A stretch of 64,000 bases of DNA from Fomes fomentarius (GCA_022606135.1 JABYQN010000006.1:1240001-1304000), one strand, 5' to 3'. Shown: positions 46,445 through 58,151, counted from the first letter of the stretch. Program-made: numbers and translations. Notes: a model not told the origin generated them from the letters alone.

Positions 46445-48965
46445 TCATTGTCCATAGTTGTATCCAGCGCCCTGGGCGATTGGGGGATATCCACCTTGTT
46501 GGGATGAAGCAGGAGGAAGGTATTGCGGCGGCCTCGGCGGCGGGCCAGGATAGTAGGGTTGTCCCTGCCCCGTTAGACTCTGCTGAGCGAATCCATTAGC
46601 CTGCGACTCATACTGCAGGTGCGAAGGAAGGCTCGGAGGCGGAGGCGGCGGGGGCAGCGACTGGAATGCCGACTGCTGTTGCTGATATGTGACAGGTGGC
46701 GGTGGCAGACTAGGTCGCCGTTTCGGAGGCTGAGCCGGCTGCTGCAACGCCGAAGACGTGGGCAACGGAGGTGGCGGTCCCGGAAGGGCCAGCTGCCCAT
46801 TTTGGTACGACGACTGAGGTTGAGGCGGAGGCTGCTGAGGCAGTGGAGGAGGCGGCGGGATAGACTGATACGGCATCGCAGATGGGAAATTTGGCGGGTT
46901 CTGCGAGCCATTATAGTAGCCTTGTGGGACAGGCAGCGATGACTGACGACGATTATGCTGAGGTGGATACTGGCTAGACTGTCCAGGCTGTGGCAGAGGT
47001 CTGGAGCCTGTATGCTGCCCGCTAGTTGGGCTATCCGATAAAGGAGGCGGTGGCGGAATATTGTCATGAGATGGAGAAGATGTGAGCTGGTTGGCGTATG
47101 GCTGCTGATCCGGAGGTGTCGAGTGCGAATGATGAGGAAGTGGAGTAGATGGCAAATGCGGATATTGCGGCTGCGAACCAGGAGGTGCAGAAGCAGGAGG
47201 TGGGGGCGGTTGTTGTGGGAAGGAGGACGTCGGGGGAAGATTTTGTGAATACGAAGAGGTCGGAGGCGTAGATGAGAATGATGACGAAGGCGGCGGAGGA
47301 GCGTGTTGAGGGAACGATGATGTTGGCGGCAGTTCGCTTTGGTGTGGAGGGTAATAGTGAGACTGCGAGGGCGAAAGTCCCGGATACGACGAGGACGGTG
47401 GTGGGCCCTGAGGAGAAAATCCTGAAGGAGCGATGGGTGGCTGAGGCAGAGTCGAAAAGCTCGAAGAAGGGACTCGTGCAGGGACAACCGCTCCAGCATA
47501 TCCTCCAGGTGCAGGTGTAGGAGTAGAAGGTGGATAGAACCCGGACGGCTGGGGTGGTGGATTGGAGTTCAAAGGCACAAATCCGGACGGTTGTGGCAAG
47601 GGCATAAATCCTGAGGATGTTGGCGGCATACTATAGCGCGGCCTATGTCCGTGGAAGTTCGAAGGGGCCGGAGTGGCTGAAAGTTCATACACTGGTTGGT
47701 ACGGGTCTGGCAATGGAGCTGAGTCGTGATGGTATGACTGCGGTCGCCCAGAATTGTAGTCGTAGGAATAACCTCCACCGTCCGAATATGTTGACTGGTG
47801 TTGACTATGCCCTCCGCCAGGATACGTAGAATGCTCCGGAGTTGATGCCATAGCAGACGTTGGTCTTGGAAGATAGCCGCTTGGCTGTGTCTGCATGTAC
47901 TCAGTACATGAGATTAAGAACAAAACGATACGTATAAAACCACGCACGGGCATGCTTTGTCGTCTGTTCCCTTGATCCACCCTCAACTCTGCAAAGTCGT
48001 TCAGGATCCCATCTGCCGACAAGTTTGAGTTGACTGAACGAGTTGTCTCGTATGGTGCAACGTAGATGTCTAGCCGCGAATTCGACGATCGCAGGGAGGG
48101 TGGTAGGTTCTCGCGACGAATCTCGTCTCGACTGTTCAAAGAGCTGTAGCGCGAGAGGTCGGTCGCGGATGCGGAGGGGGAGTCGCCTATAGGCACGAAC
48201 GTCCCGCGCCCACCATACTGCCCATTGGTCGGCTTAGGGGTCACTTTCTTGGTCGGTGGAGGTTCCTACATCTCAACCGCGTTAGCATACACGCACTTGC
48301 ACACATCCACACGGTGATCTCGACGATATGACACGTACATCCAACCAGAAGGTCAACTCTAGATACACCTCTCCGCAGTACTTCTCCTTGTGCAGAATGG
48401 TGAACCATTCTAGTGCACATATATCAGCATACGCGGAACAGATGACCGAGGTACTACGCACCATCGGTCTCTCCCTTGGTCAACACCTCCGTCAAATCAA
48501 CCTTCGACTCTCCTATCAGGTCCGGCTCGCGAGGATCATCGGCATAGCATGCGATTGCTAGGTAGTTGCCGCCCTCCACCTTCGGAGGGCCCTTCCCATT
48601 GCTCTTTGGGGGAGGCGGGGCGGAGTCTCCGCCCCAGGGACGTGTGGGAGCTCATCCACATCCTCGTACAGCTCAAACCGGATCTCTTCGTCCCACTCGG
48701 GGTGCTGTCCACCGCGCTTGATCGCTTTGGTGCGCCGCTTCTCGCCGTTGAAGATGACCTGGCAGTACGGGTCTTGCTTTCCTATGTGTCGCTTGTTCGG
48801 CAGGTTTCTCTGAGGGGTGCACAAGCAAGACCGCAATGTCGTAAATAGAGGAATCAGGGGTGGGAAGGACACTGTGAGCAGCGGGCAGCGCGTACAGGGG
48901 AGGCATACACACACCGCTTTCAGGATAACGACGATGAGGGTGCCGATGTGGCGGCCTTGGGACAT
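46445..48965 (-). CDS. C2-domain ingression protein, Inn1/Fic1-like
   Basis: Exons on the complement: 48915-48965, 48660-48809, 48462-48603, 48339-48409, 47948-48265, 46445-47890, giving 725 aa if the stretch 48604-48659 is an intron. The N-terminal C2 domain has GTLIVVILKA, RNLPNKRHIGKQDPYC, KRGGQHPEWDEEIRFELYED, CYADDPREPDLIGES, WFTILHKEKYCGEVYLELTFW. The remaining 500 residues are Pro/Ser/Gln-rich with many polyproline runs and PPTSSF-like units, potential SH3 ligands. Yeast Inn1 and fission yeast Fic1 have this layout and link actomyosin ring and septum formation during cytokinesis through SH3 partners. Within 48604-48659 the frame before and the frame after do not join without a splice (see finding). 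Confidence 0.88.
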
Positions 48966-49522
48966 TTGGGGGCTCGCGGGGTGTGCAAAGGCTCACTGGC
49001 TGGCTGGCTGTGTCGTCGGACGGCGTGCAGGGTTGCGGGGAGGAAGGTGGCAAAGCTGAGGGATGAATTTATTGGGCGAACGTGAGCGTAGATCACAGCC
49101 CCTACACCAAGACGCGCCGGTTCGGCTGTGACCGTTCGCGTCCAGACGCCACAACCATAATGTTCTAACCTCCACACACATCCATAGAGCATTCATGATC
49201 CCAGTTGCCCCTCGCTACCACTCATCTGACCAACCAATACATCTCAAACATCTCCTCAAGCACTTGAACACGCCTCTCCCAATCCGTACCTCAGTAGTCA
49301 TCGATGAGCTCGGCAGAATTCCTCGGAGTTTGACCACCGGCGTCCATTGCTCGGTACATCACGGCCAAGGACGCAGTACGACGCCCGCAGCAACTTTCAA
49401 CGCGTCTGTGATGAGACGCCCTCAATACTCCATACAGTGCACCCGAGCGCAGCAATGCGGTCAACAAATATGATCACAGTCTACATACAAACGCTCTTGC
49501 GCAGTACAACTTGTGCAGCAAT
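48966..49522. other. Tandem intergenic region
   Basis: Between the GH125 stop and the Inn1-like start, both minus strand. No gene seen. Confidence 0.5.
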
Positions 49523-51839
49523 TCACTGCCCGGGAGTGTACGGCTTCCCATCCTTGAAGATGAGACGCGGCTTGCGCTGCGCAAGGTCCAGCAGCATCTC
49601 GGCAAAATAGCTATTTGCCCACGCGAACCAAGGCCTAGTGAACGTCCCGTCGTAGATGTTGACCGACTCGTGGATGAGGCCCAAGCCCGCAGTATTCTGC
49701 GCAGGATCGGGTTAACTCTCTCCTTTGCCACAAGCAATATTGCAAGCGAGACGCCAAGATTACTCACGCTGGCGATCGTCTTCAAATAGCTTAGTATTTC
49801 CTTGTCGTTGTCCGTGCCATAGATGGCTGAAATTAGGGACATCGGCCATGGGTTGTATACATTGGCGTGCGGACCGCTGAATGTAAAGGGTGAATACAAC
49901 AGCACTGTGAGATATTCAAACGAACCATACCCAACACCGCTGAAGTTCTTCCCCGCAGCATAGTACGGGTCCTGCCGCGACAGCAGGAGCTTCTTAGTCG
50001 CGACATATGCGGGGTGGTGTTTGTCAAGGAAGCCAAGGTACGGCAGCGAAAGCAGCGACTACACATGCATATCATCAGAGCTGTCCGGCGCGATGCAATC
50101 GCGAAGACCAAGCGAGCACCTACCGGAACATTCGCGTCATCCATTACGTATCTTCCCCGAATCCTATTGTCATGTTGAGCAAGAAGTGAAACATTTACGA
50201 GAGCAGAGTACTGACCATTTGTCTCGTATGCGAAAATGTTGTTCACGACCTGTCATGACACTCCGTGAGTAGGTTGATACATGCTTCAACGGAATCATAC
50301 ACACAGTAGTGTCCCAGATAGCCTTTTCGATGGTAGCGCTGTACTTCTTAGCCAACGTGCTCACATTCTTCGCCTGATGAGTAGTATCGAGAAGATCGGC
50401 CAACTGCGTCAACTCCACGCTCAACATCGCGTTCGCGGGAGTCAAGAACGCTTCAACCAGCATAAGCGCATATATACCGATGTTAGCCTTTAAATCGCGA
50501 CATACCGAAGGTGCTCAGGTCGTCAGACGGCCTGTGGTGCGTGCCCACGAGCCCGGTGTATGCCTTCGGCTCGCCGTTTCCGCGGTTTGGAACCTGGGGC
50601 GACAGCGCGCCGCCCCCGCCCGTCCAGTTGTAGTAAGAGACAAAGTTGAAGTTCTCGTCAAACGTTCCTTGCGACTGTTCCCATATAACGCGGAAGATCT
50701 GGTCGATCGCGGTGTACCAGTTGTCGTTCATGAACGAGGTGTCCTTCGTCGCCTGATAGTACGACCGAGACAGCTTAAGGAAGCCGCAAAGCGAGTCGAT
50801 CTCGTACTGCACAAACAAAAGAGTTCACGTCCAAGTGCGTTTAGGATAGTACCTTGTGAGACGCACCTTGCACTCGAACACGGTCTGGTTGTTTACGGGA
50901 CTAAGAATATATTCAGTTCCATGTCAAATCCTTTGAAGAAGGGAATGCTGACGGATTGACAGTGACACCATCCGCCCAGTCGTTGTGGCTAGGTGCCAGT
51001 CCACTCTCCACTGGAGGCTGGAACGCACCGCAGTACGGGTACTCGGAAACGTAACGTGCCTCGTTATTGATGACAGCCTTGACGAGCGTTGCGAGCTTTT
51101 CGTCTTGTCCTAGCAATGTATGGTAGTGTGCGAATTGGTTCGCTGTGTCTCGCAACCACTGCGCACTGTTGAGGATTTAGAACGCCGCTCTGAGCGGATA
51201 TGCCTCTCAGACACGTACGTGATGTCCTACGTAGAGTTTGTAAGTTTCGTGTCCAAATTATACGAGAAGATGAACACGCACTCCAGTGATGATGAATGCC
51301 AGGTTCTCGGTAGCGTTGAAGTACCTAACAGTCGTATCTTTTATCATGCAGGTTAGTAATCGCACCGTCTATGACTATCTCATCATGAATCCTACCCAGG
51401 GTGTTGGGGAACGTATTCTCGAACAAGCGCGCCAAGTCAGGATCCTTCAAACGCGCCTTCATGTCCTCAACTACTTTCTGCAAGGTTCAGGTTTAGGTTC
51501 GGCGGCATTTGCGAATGTCACGAAACACCATCTTCGTTGACGTACCTCGACAGCGGTGCTATTGAAAGTACGGCACTCCGGGGCGGGCCGCATGAACGGC
51601 AACGCCAAAGGTCCCGACGACGGATTGCCTTGCGGTTTCTGCGTACATGACCAAAAACATTCAGGTTTGACGCGTCGAACGCGAGATAACACGCGTCTGA
51701 CGCGTCTTTGGGAACGGAAATGAGATGGCAAACGATAACATACCTGCGAGAACGTCGTGTAGTCCGGACATTCCGCCGCAACTCCCAAGGCAGATGCAGC
51801 CACTGCCGCGATAACCCAGGACGAGAATCCGAGCTTCAT
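49523..51839 (-). CDS. Secreted GH125 exo-alpha-1,6-mannosidase
   Basis: Thirteen exons on the complement: 51744-51839, 51546-51638, 51396-51477, 51282-51337, 51219-51226, 50953-51165, 50867-50900, 50506-50806, 50305-50450, 50212-50249, 50124-50163, 49768-50058, 49523-49696, giving 523 aa. A signal peptide (MKLGFSSWVIAAVAASALG) leads to RPAPECRTF and the GH125 signature GDITAQWLRDTANQ. Later motifs are HNDWADGV, ECKYEIDSLCGFLKLS, FLTPANAMLSVEL, YVMDDANVPSLLSLPYLG, NPWPMSL and GLIHESVNI (likely catalytic Glu). GH125 enzymes release alpha-1,6-linked mannose from mannan or N-glycans. Exon 5 is 8 nt. Near residues 430-440 a segment (YGSFEYLTVLLYSPFTF) may be an unrecognised in-frame intron. Confidence 0.93.
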
Positions 51840-51991
51840 GTTGACAGTTCTTAAGGCGAAAGTCACGGCGCGTCCTGCAACACTACGCAATCCGATGGTG
51901 CCAAGGTCGGGGGCGACGAGGGCGAGGATGTGTGGGGTCCAGGAATAGGTGAAGACTGCATTGCAGGCTTATAGTAACGCGTCTAACGCGT
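51670..51991. promoter_or_regulatory. Cluster of five ACGCGT elements
   Basis: ACGCGT occurs at 51670, 51691 and 51700 (in GH125 intron 1), and at 51977 and 51986 (upstream of its ATG). ACGCGT is the MCB element bound by MBF at the G1/S transition in yeasts. Confidence 0.45.
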
Positions 51992-52980
51992 CTGGCAACG
52001 TCGGAGACGAGACTCCGTTGAGCTATGGAATCAAGACATCACTGCGGACCGGAGAGAGAGGACGCATACGCATGGTGCACGCCGCTCACGAGGCCAGGGG
52101 AAAGCAGCACAGCTGACCTCGAGCTGACCACGAGGAAGACTTCAGCGAAAGGCGTATCAGTTTGATGACCGTTACTCGTGGCGCTCAGCGTTCCGAGAGC
52201 GTTCTGAGAAGGCGGCCCGAGAGACCTCAGCTGGTTGGTATCAGGCTCGTGTCAAACCGAAGGGCTTGATAGTTGATACTGACAAGTAAGGGCGGGAGCG
52301 ACAATGAGCGCAAGGCCAAGTATGGTAAGGGGCGCATGTATGTATCACACGTCATTGCTGCAAGGCACGCTCATCACGAGTCCCACCCTGTCTCGAATAT
52401 TTGAATGATTGCCTCGTCCCAAGTCGGAGCCAATAGCCGAAAACTAAATGCATCCTACGCTTGGTACATGATCTATACACATGATTTCATGGGACTAGGA
52501 ACAAGGGTCTGATTGGGACAATATGAAGGACTCTGGTGAATGTTAGTATTCCATACATATGTACCGGCTGCAGGATACATCGTTCAGTCAAGCAGGCTCA
52601 TCGCACACAGGTGCCGGGAAGGACACTGCCGATAGCCAGAAGGACACCAACGCATGCCGCAGGTAGCTTCTTACACAATATAATACAAGACGACGTCAGG
52701 AAGCATAGATACAGGTCGACCACTCACCAACCACCAACCGATTACAAGTCAAGACAACATATCCATATCACCCCAACGGAACTGAACAGCATAGCGTAGA
52801 ACCTCGTACTCAGCGAGACAAGAAGACAGTATCGACGATGATAAAGTAGAGCGTAAAAGATCGTGTGAATATGAGAGAACAGCGAGCGAACAGGGTGGCA
52901 AGCTGAGAGTCACGACTCATCAACAATCGATGATGGAATGATAGTGGAGAGCGTTGTACTCACCACGATGCTTATACGTA
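51840..52980. other. Tandem intergenic region
   Basis: GH125 promoter and the 3' flank of the following gene, both minus strand. Only short frames are present. Confidence 0.5.
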
Positions 52981-54861
52981 TCACACAACAGCAGGGGTCG
53001 ATGGCGCGGACACGTACTCCGAATGCGCTGTGCTAGACGGACTGAGAGGCGTCTCTTCGAGTTCCAATTGTGCGGTCGCATCGCTGAGCTCGAAAGCAGC
53101 ATCGGATCGGTCCTTCGTAGGAGTTGAGGCCCCGCTCCTGTGCTCGTTCTCCAAGGCATGGAAGGGCGACGGCACCTCAGACGCGGCCTTCGAGCCAGGA
53201 AGCACCCCGGTGGACGCAAGCTCTACAGGCACGCTTGCCTTCGATCCAGGGAGCGACACCGTCGACGCCTGTATGTCCGCGTTGACTGCGGGGGGTGTCT
53301 GCGCGTTCTCCACGCTGTCCGACGCAGGCTCAATGGTCATAGAACTCTCAGCCTGTCCATCGGTGAGGTCCGAAGACGCAGTGTCGTCCATCTGGTTGGT
53401 CGTAGGTCTGCTCTCTTCGTCCAGATTCTTCCTAGCTCCTTCGGTCTCCTGCGCTCCGGCGACGCTTTCCTCCAGAATTTCATCCGTGCTTAGCCCACCC
53501 GTAATGAGGCTACCGGAGGTCCAAACACTCTTGCTCCTGGCTCCACCCGGACTGGGAGCACCAACCGCGACATTCGCACTCCATCCACTGACGGTGCTAT
53601 CCCAGCTGCCGCGACGCGAGCTTCTAGGGCGAAGCGCCCGTACACTGGCATCAACGTCATGGTCGTAACGTTCCTCTCCCAAGCCCTCCTCCAGGTCGCC
53701 CATCATGAAATGACTCGTACTGTCTGTGAGACCTTGAGTGTTGCTCCACTGCGAGATGGCATCGTCGGCAACAGATGCACGTCCCGAGAGCCCGAATGCA
53801 GCTCCACCGACACGCGCACCAGGCATGCCAAACGCCGAGGACGCAAGAGTCAACACCGACGCATCGTCAGGAGGAGGAGACGACGGGCGAGGATTGTTCC
53901 GAGGGTGGTGCGTGGTGTACAGTGGAGCGGATAATGTCGCCCCACGCCCAGCCCCGGCCCCCGAATTGCCAGACGAGGGACGCGAGGGGCTCGTCGGGGA
54001 AGGTGGCGGTATGGCCGAGAACGTGATTGAGCCGGCTGACGGACCAGATGAGTGTGTCCTGATGTGCGGGGGAAGACGATGGCCGGGGGTAGTGGGAGTG
54101 GGAGGCGCTTGTGCGATATGAGCCATACCTCCGTTAAGGTCGATACTAAGCACGGTGGTGGGTTTGGTACTTGCAGTCATGCTCCGGAAAGTGCGAGAAT
54201 GCGAGAGATACGAGGACGAGTCGCGGGACGGGGCAGGAGAGGGGGGCGAGCTAGGGGGTAGCGGACGCACCGACGCATCTTCGTCTGCCTCCAGATAGCT
54301 TGCAGGCGAGTACAATGATTCTCGCACTCCAGATGACCTCACCTCGTCGGAGGAGTCGCTACGGAAGGAATGACTATCTGCGTCGTCGTTCGTCTCGTTC
54401 AAGGAGATAGTCCCGCGGAGGCTGTGTGCCCTGTTCGTCGTATTGCTCCTGGTGCGTGATTGGATCGATAGCGGAGGCGGCGCAGGCACCGACGAGCGGC
54501 GATGTTGCTTGTCCGCGCTTCGATTGGAGGATGTAATGCTATACCGTGAGTCTGACGTCCGTCTTGCACGAACGGTCCCAGCAAGTTTGCGCTGGAACCA
54601 GTCGATGAACGGTTTGCTCGTACGGCGCGATACCTTCTTCAACTGCTCTCGGTTCTCCCCTTTCGTCGGAGCGGACATGGTCGGAGGGGTAGCAGTGGGC
54701 TTGAGGGCGTCTTTCTTAAATTTCGTCGCTGACATGGGTGAGACTTGCACGGTCGAGTGGGGGCCAGGAGACTTGGCAGTCGTGTTGTTGGCCTTCGACC
54801 CACTCTTGACCTTGGGCACCGTTGCAGGACTGGACTGTTGGGTGACGACCGCTGTAGCCAT
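52981..54861 (-). CDS. Intronless disordered protein, function unknown
   Basis: One uninterrupted frame of 626 aa starting MATAVVTQQSSPATVPK. It is almost wholly low-complexity Ser/Pro/Thr with basic and acidic patches. Stretches that look constrained are KPFIDWFQRKLAGTVRARR (about 85-105), DDASVLTLASSAFGMPG (about 340) and VDASVRALRPRSSRRGSW (about 425). These could be short linear motifs binding partners or membranes. No domain is recognised. A single exon of 1.9 kb is exceptional beside neighbours with 4-16 exons. Codon use looks like its neighbours, with GC-rich third positions, so I see no sign of foreign origin. Confidence 0.8.
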   Translation of the reverse strand: MATAVVTQQSSPATVPKVKSGSKANNTTAKSPGPHSTVQVSPMSATKFKKDALKPTATPPTMSAPTKGENREQLKKVSRRTSKPFIDWFQRKLAGTVRARRTSDSRYSITSSNRSADKQHRRSSVPAPPPLSIQSRTRSNTTNRAHSLRGTISLNETNDDADSHSFRSDSSDEVRSSGVRESLYSPASYLEADEDASVRPLPPSSPPSPAPSRDSSSYLSHSRTFRSMTASTKPTTVLSIDLNGGMAHIAQAPPTPTTPGHRLPPHIRTHSSGPSAGSITFSAIPPPSPTSPSRPSSGNSGAGAGRGATLSAPLYTTHHPRNNPRPSSPPPDDASVLTLASSAFGMPGARVGGAAFGLSGRASVADDAISQWSNTQGLTDSTSHFMMGDLEEGLGEERYDHDVDASVRALRPRSSRRGSWDSTVSGWSANVAVGAPSPGGARSKSVWTSGSLITGGLSTDEILEESVAGAQETEGARKNLDEESRPTTNQMDDTASSDLTDGQAESSMTIEPASDSVENAQTPPAVNADIQASTVSLPGSKASVPVELASTGVLPGSKAASEVPSPFHALENEHRSGASTPTKDRSDAAFELSDATAQLELEETPLSPSSTAHSEYVSAPSTPAVV

Positions 54862-55116
54862 GGCTGCCAGGAGGAGGGGAAACGAGACGTTGTCGTGGTC
54901 GGTAAAGTAATAGCCTCAGGCAACCCTCCATGCTGGTGGCAGTGCTGGCGCTCCACCTCCACGTGGTGAGGTGCTAGATACATATTAGGCGCACATGAGT
55001 CAATGACGAGTGACTGGCAAATTCAGCGAGTATGGTAATGGCGGAATGAGCTAAATACGAGGTGAATGACATGACGACGGGAACATGCGATACACAAACA
55101 ACGTAAGTAACGTCCG

Positions 55117-56276
55117 TCAGAACACAACAACCTTCTTCTTGGGCGCTGGAGCCTCCCCAAACGCCTTCACGACACCCGAGTGAACCCCAACTTTCACTCC
55201 AACCTTCTTCTTCGCCTTCTCCTCTGCCTTTTCCGACCTATCAATATCGACCGTCATTCGCTTGATTGTGTGGAAGTCATCTTCATCGGCACCAACTCCC
55301 TCTCCTGTACCTACAAATACGGTTTTCGCATCGACTTCTGCAATGCCATGGGGAATATAGGTGAATGGTGTGAGAATTAACTGCGAATTTAGGACGTACC
55401 CTGTTTTCTTAGCGGACAATCCTTTGCAAGGTGTGTCGTTTCCTTGCACAATTTGCAGCACCCTCCGTTTGGGTAGATGCCCTTCGACTGATTCATGGGG
55501 CACTTTGACGCGAGATGTCCCTTCCCAGAGCAGACAAAGCATGATGCGAAAGGAAGAGGATGTTCTGGGTCTACAAGTTCCTTGCATCTTGATAGGTTAT
55601 GTCGACGTGAACCACATCTATTTGACGTGTCAGGACAGGAGCTATACGTTCGGGCCAAGTGTTCAGTACTTACCTGTAGCAGATCCCAACCGCATCGCGA
55701 CCCGACTTTGTGGAAACCTTGCCAAGGTCGCCTTCCGGGGTATCCGCCGCTAGTGTATTCGTGCATCCTCGTGCTGTGTGCCCCTTCTCCCTGCATGCGA
55801 AGCAGATAGTATTGGAATGCCTGTCGTCTATGCGCTTGAGCCTGCGTTGGTCCGACGCAAATTTACGCGCATTCGCATCTAGATTTCATAAGTAGACGGT
55901 GTATAGTAACATGAGGTTCGCACACTCAATAGACATAGTATAACGCACCTTTTGGTCGACGCTTGTCAAGGGTTTTACCCTTCTTGCCCTTGTCTCCGAA
56001 CTGGGCCTTTTTCGACACCCGCTCGGTGGAACCCTCAGCGTCCTCGCGTCCTCCTTCATCTACTCCTTCTCCTTGTGGTGCCGCCTGGTCCCCCGCATTC
56101 GAAGGTTTCGTCTTGTTTGACGGCCCGCGTTTGCGTTTCTTCTTTGCAGGCTGTGCCGCACCGTCTCCAGATGAATTCGCAACTGGCACTGGATCGGATG
56201 CAACTTCGGGCTCTCCCTGCGGTTCGTTAGACTGGATATATGTCCGTTTTCGGGCAAAGTTCGTGTATCTTGTCAT
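55117..56276 (-). CDS. CCHC zinc-knuckle protein, ZCCHC9-like
   Basis: Four exons on the complement: 55949-56276, 55674-55878, 55400-55617, 55117-55337, giving 323 aa. The N-terminus is basic (KKKRKRGPSNKTKPS), probably a nuclear/nucleolar signal. Four zinc knuckles follow: CFACREKGHTARGC, CYRCGSRRHNLSRC, CFVCSGKGHLASKC and CKLCKETTHLAKDC, with GIYPNGGCC between the last two as in ZCCHC9. The tail is charged and ends KKKVVVF. Vertebrate ZCCHC9 is a nucleolar RNA-binding factor, so a role in rRNA or exosome-linked processing is likely. It is divergent from the MCUR1-like gene with 297 bp between starts. Confidence 0.93.
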
Positions 56277-56573
56277 TACAAAGGCGAAGATAGTTGTTGT
56301 CCAACGTCAGGCGACTGGGAACAGTGGCACTGTGGTGAGGACGGTGGCTGAAGAAGGGGAAGATCGACTGACCCCAATTGGCGAGATCCAGCAACGGCGT
56401 CAAAGGCAACTGCTCGGCTCCTCCGCACGCGCGCCATGGGCACATGCCTGGCACATGCTCTCTCCTTCTCCATCTCACTGATTCTCAGCCTGAGCCTGGT
56501 CGTGAACCGGGACCACTTCAAGCTTGCTTCCATCTCACCTCAGCTCTAATATCTATTGCTCTGAACTACGCAA
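56277..56573. promoter_or_regulatory. Divergent promoter, ZCCHC9-like / MCUR1-like
   Basis: 297 bp between the two start codons. Confidence 0.45.
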
Positions 56574-57862
56574 ATGCTAGCGCGCCAACTACACGCGCTG
56601 CGTTCACCTCTCTTCTGCGCAGATGAATGCATACGTCCTCGAGTGTGCAGATCTGCCTCTCGTTTTCGCCCGGCCCATTCTGCGCTGTACGTGACGATAT
56701 CTGACCCTCCAAACCCGCGCGCACACTCCGCAATATCCCTCGCGCATCCCAGAGACCCGTCCAATCAACCCGGCCCAAGTCAGAGTTCCACTTCCCCACC
56801 ATCGCCTCCGCCTAACCCCTTGTCATCGCCCAACTCCCCTCACACTATGGAGGGATCTCCCAGTAACGATGCATCTGGCGTGGAAGATACCACAACGGCA
56901 CAGTCAGCATCCGACCCGTCTGTCCCAGCCCGATACGTACACCCACCATTCGACCCGGATTTCCCGCTTCCCCAAGCCCCGCCTTCTCCACTCCCCCATA
57001 TCACTCCCCCCTTCAATACACACAAGTTCTTCGGTGTCCTAGAGAAATCGTTTCCAATACCCATCGCGCGCAACCTAATGCGCGTAACTCGCGCTTTACT
57101 GATAGACAGAATAGGCCGCGTCAAGAGGGACGCCTTGACGACGCAAGATCTAGAGAGTGTCAGTCCCATACGCATGTGATACTTGCTACACACACCTCAT
57201 TGACCATTTCCTGATATCTAGCAAGCATATCTATTCAGAGCCGCGCTCTCCGAGCTTCGTACGGAAACGAGTGTCCTTACCAGAAACGAGACTGCTGCTA
57301 TGCGAGCGGCGACTACTGCGCTCAGGCGCGAAGTCGATACTCTAGGCACGCGCATGAAGGAGGATATCACGACACTCAAGCATGAGTGAGTGCTTTGCCG
57401 CTTACTGGGTGGTGTGTATTCGCTCAACGGCTGGGGACGTCGTGCAGAGTACAAATGGACCTCGACAGCCGGAAGAATGAAGCTAAAGCTGAGTTGAAGC
57501 GGATAGATATGCAGATTGAGGTATTTACCTGACGCGTACAATTTGTGGCAGTTCACCGATGCTTGTTTGTTGCCTTCCAGGAAGTTCTGAGTAGAGCTCT
57601 CATAACCATTGGTGAACTAAAGACTCAGGTCGAAGAATCTCGATGGGAAAAGCTCAAAGCCGCTGTTGGTGAGCAACATAAAAGTTCTTATATCGAATTG
57701 CACGTCTTACATGAATATGTAGGCGCACTGGGGGTACTCTCGTTGGTCCTCATTATCTCAATGGAGATTTACGTCGTCCAACCCAAGCACAAGCCTCCAG
57801 CGCCCCCACCTGATCATGATGTATTGCCTCCGTCTAGTGGCGGGGTACCATGGACCGCATGA
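56574..57862 (+). CDS. Mitochondrial coiled-coil protein, DUF1640 (MCUR1/CCDC90-like)
   Basis: Five exons: 56574-57158, 57222-57385, 57448-57520, 57581-57668, 57723-57862, giving 349 aa. The start at 56574 was chosen because [14 protein letters not shown] and the following Arg-rich stretch form a mitochondrial presequence; an internal ATG at 56847 would lose it. After a Pro-rich region comes [21 protein letters not shown], then a long coiled coil ([57 protein letters not shown]) and one membrane segment near the end ([16 protein letters not shown]). This is the layout of DUF1640 proteins, inner-membrane relatives of the calcium-uniporter regulator MCUR1 and yeast Fmp32. Confidence 0.85.
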
Positions 57863-58151
57863 TTTTTTTTCGTAAAGGTCTGAAGCAGGCTCTGAGACGT
57901 GCTCTGTTGCTGTGACATCAGAGAAGACACCATTTGGATACGATAGGAAGCTCAGGCCTCAGGACTTAGGTAGCATAACAATTCTGCGCACATACTTCCA
58001 TACACTTCTTAAGATGCGTCATACAAATACTACAGATTATCAGTACACCTCATCTAATGAATTTCCGTCCACGGTCCAACATGCCTGGACCCCAATGCAT
58101 AGAAAAGACGCAGCACGCCACTGTAGATGCGTCGAGCGTAGTAACAGTCTC

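Noticed and set aside
46573..47499. 308-codon minus-strand frame rich in Arg, His and Leu
   Set aside because: It is a frame-shifted shadow of the Pro/Ser/Gln-rich tail of the Inn1-like protein on the same strand.
53030..53668. 212-codon plus-strand frame
   Set aside because: Antisense shadow of the disordered 626-aa protein, with the Ser-rich composition mirrored.
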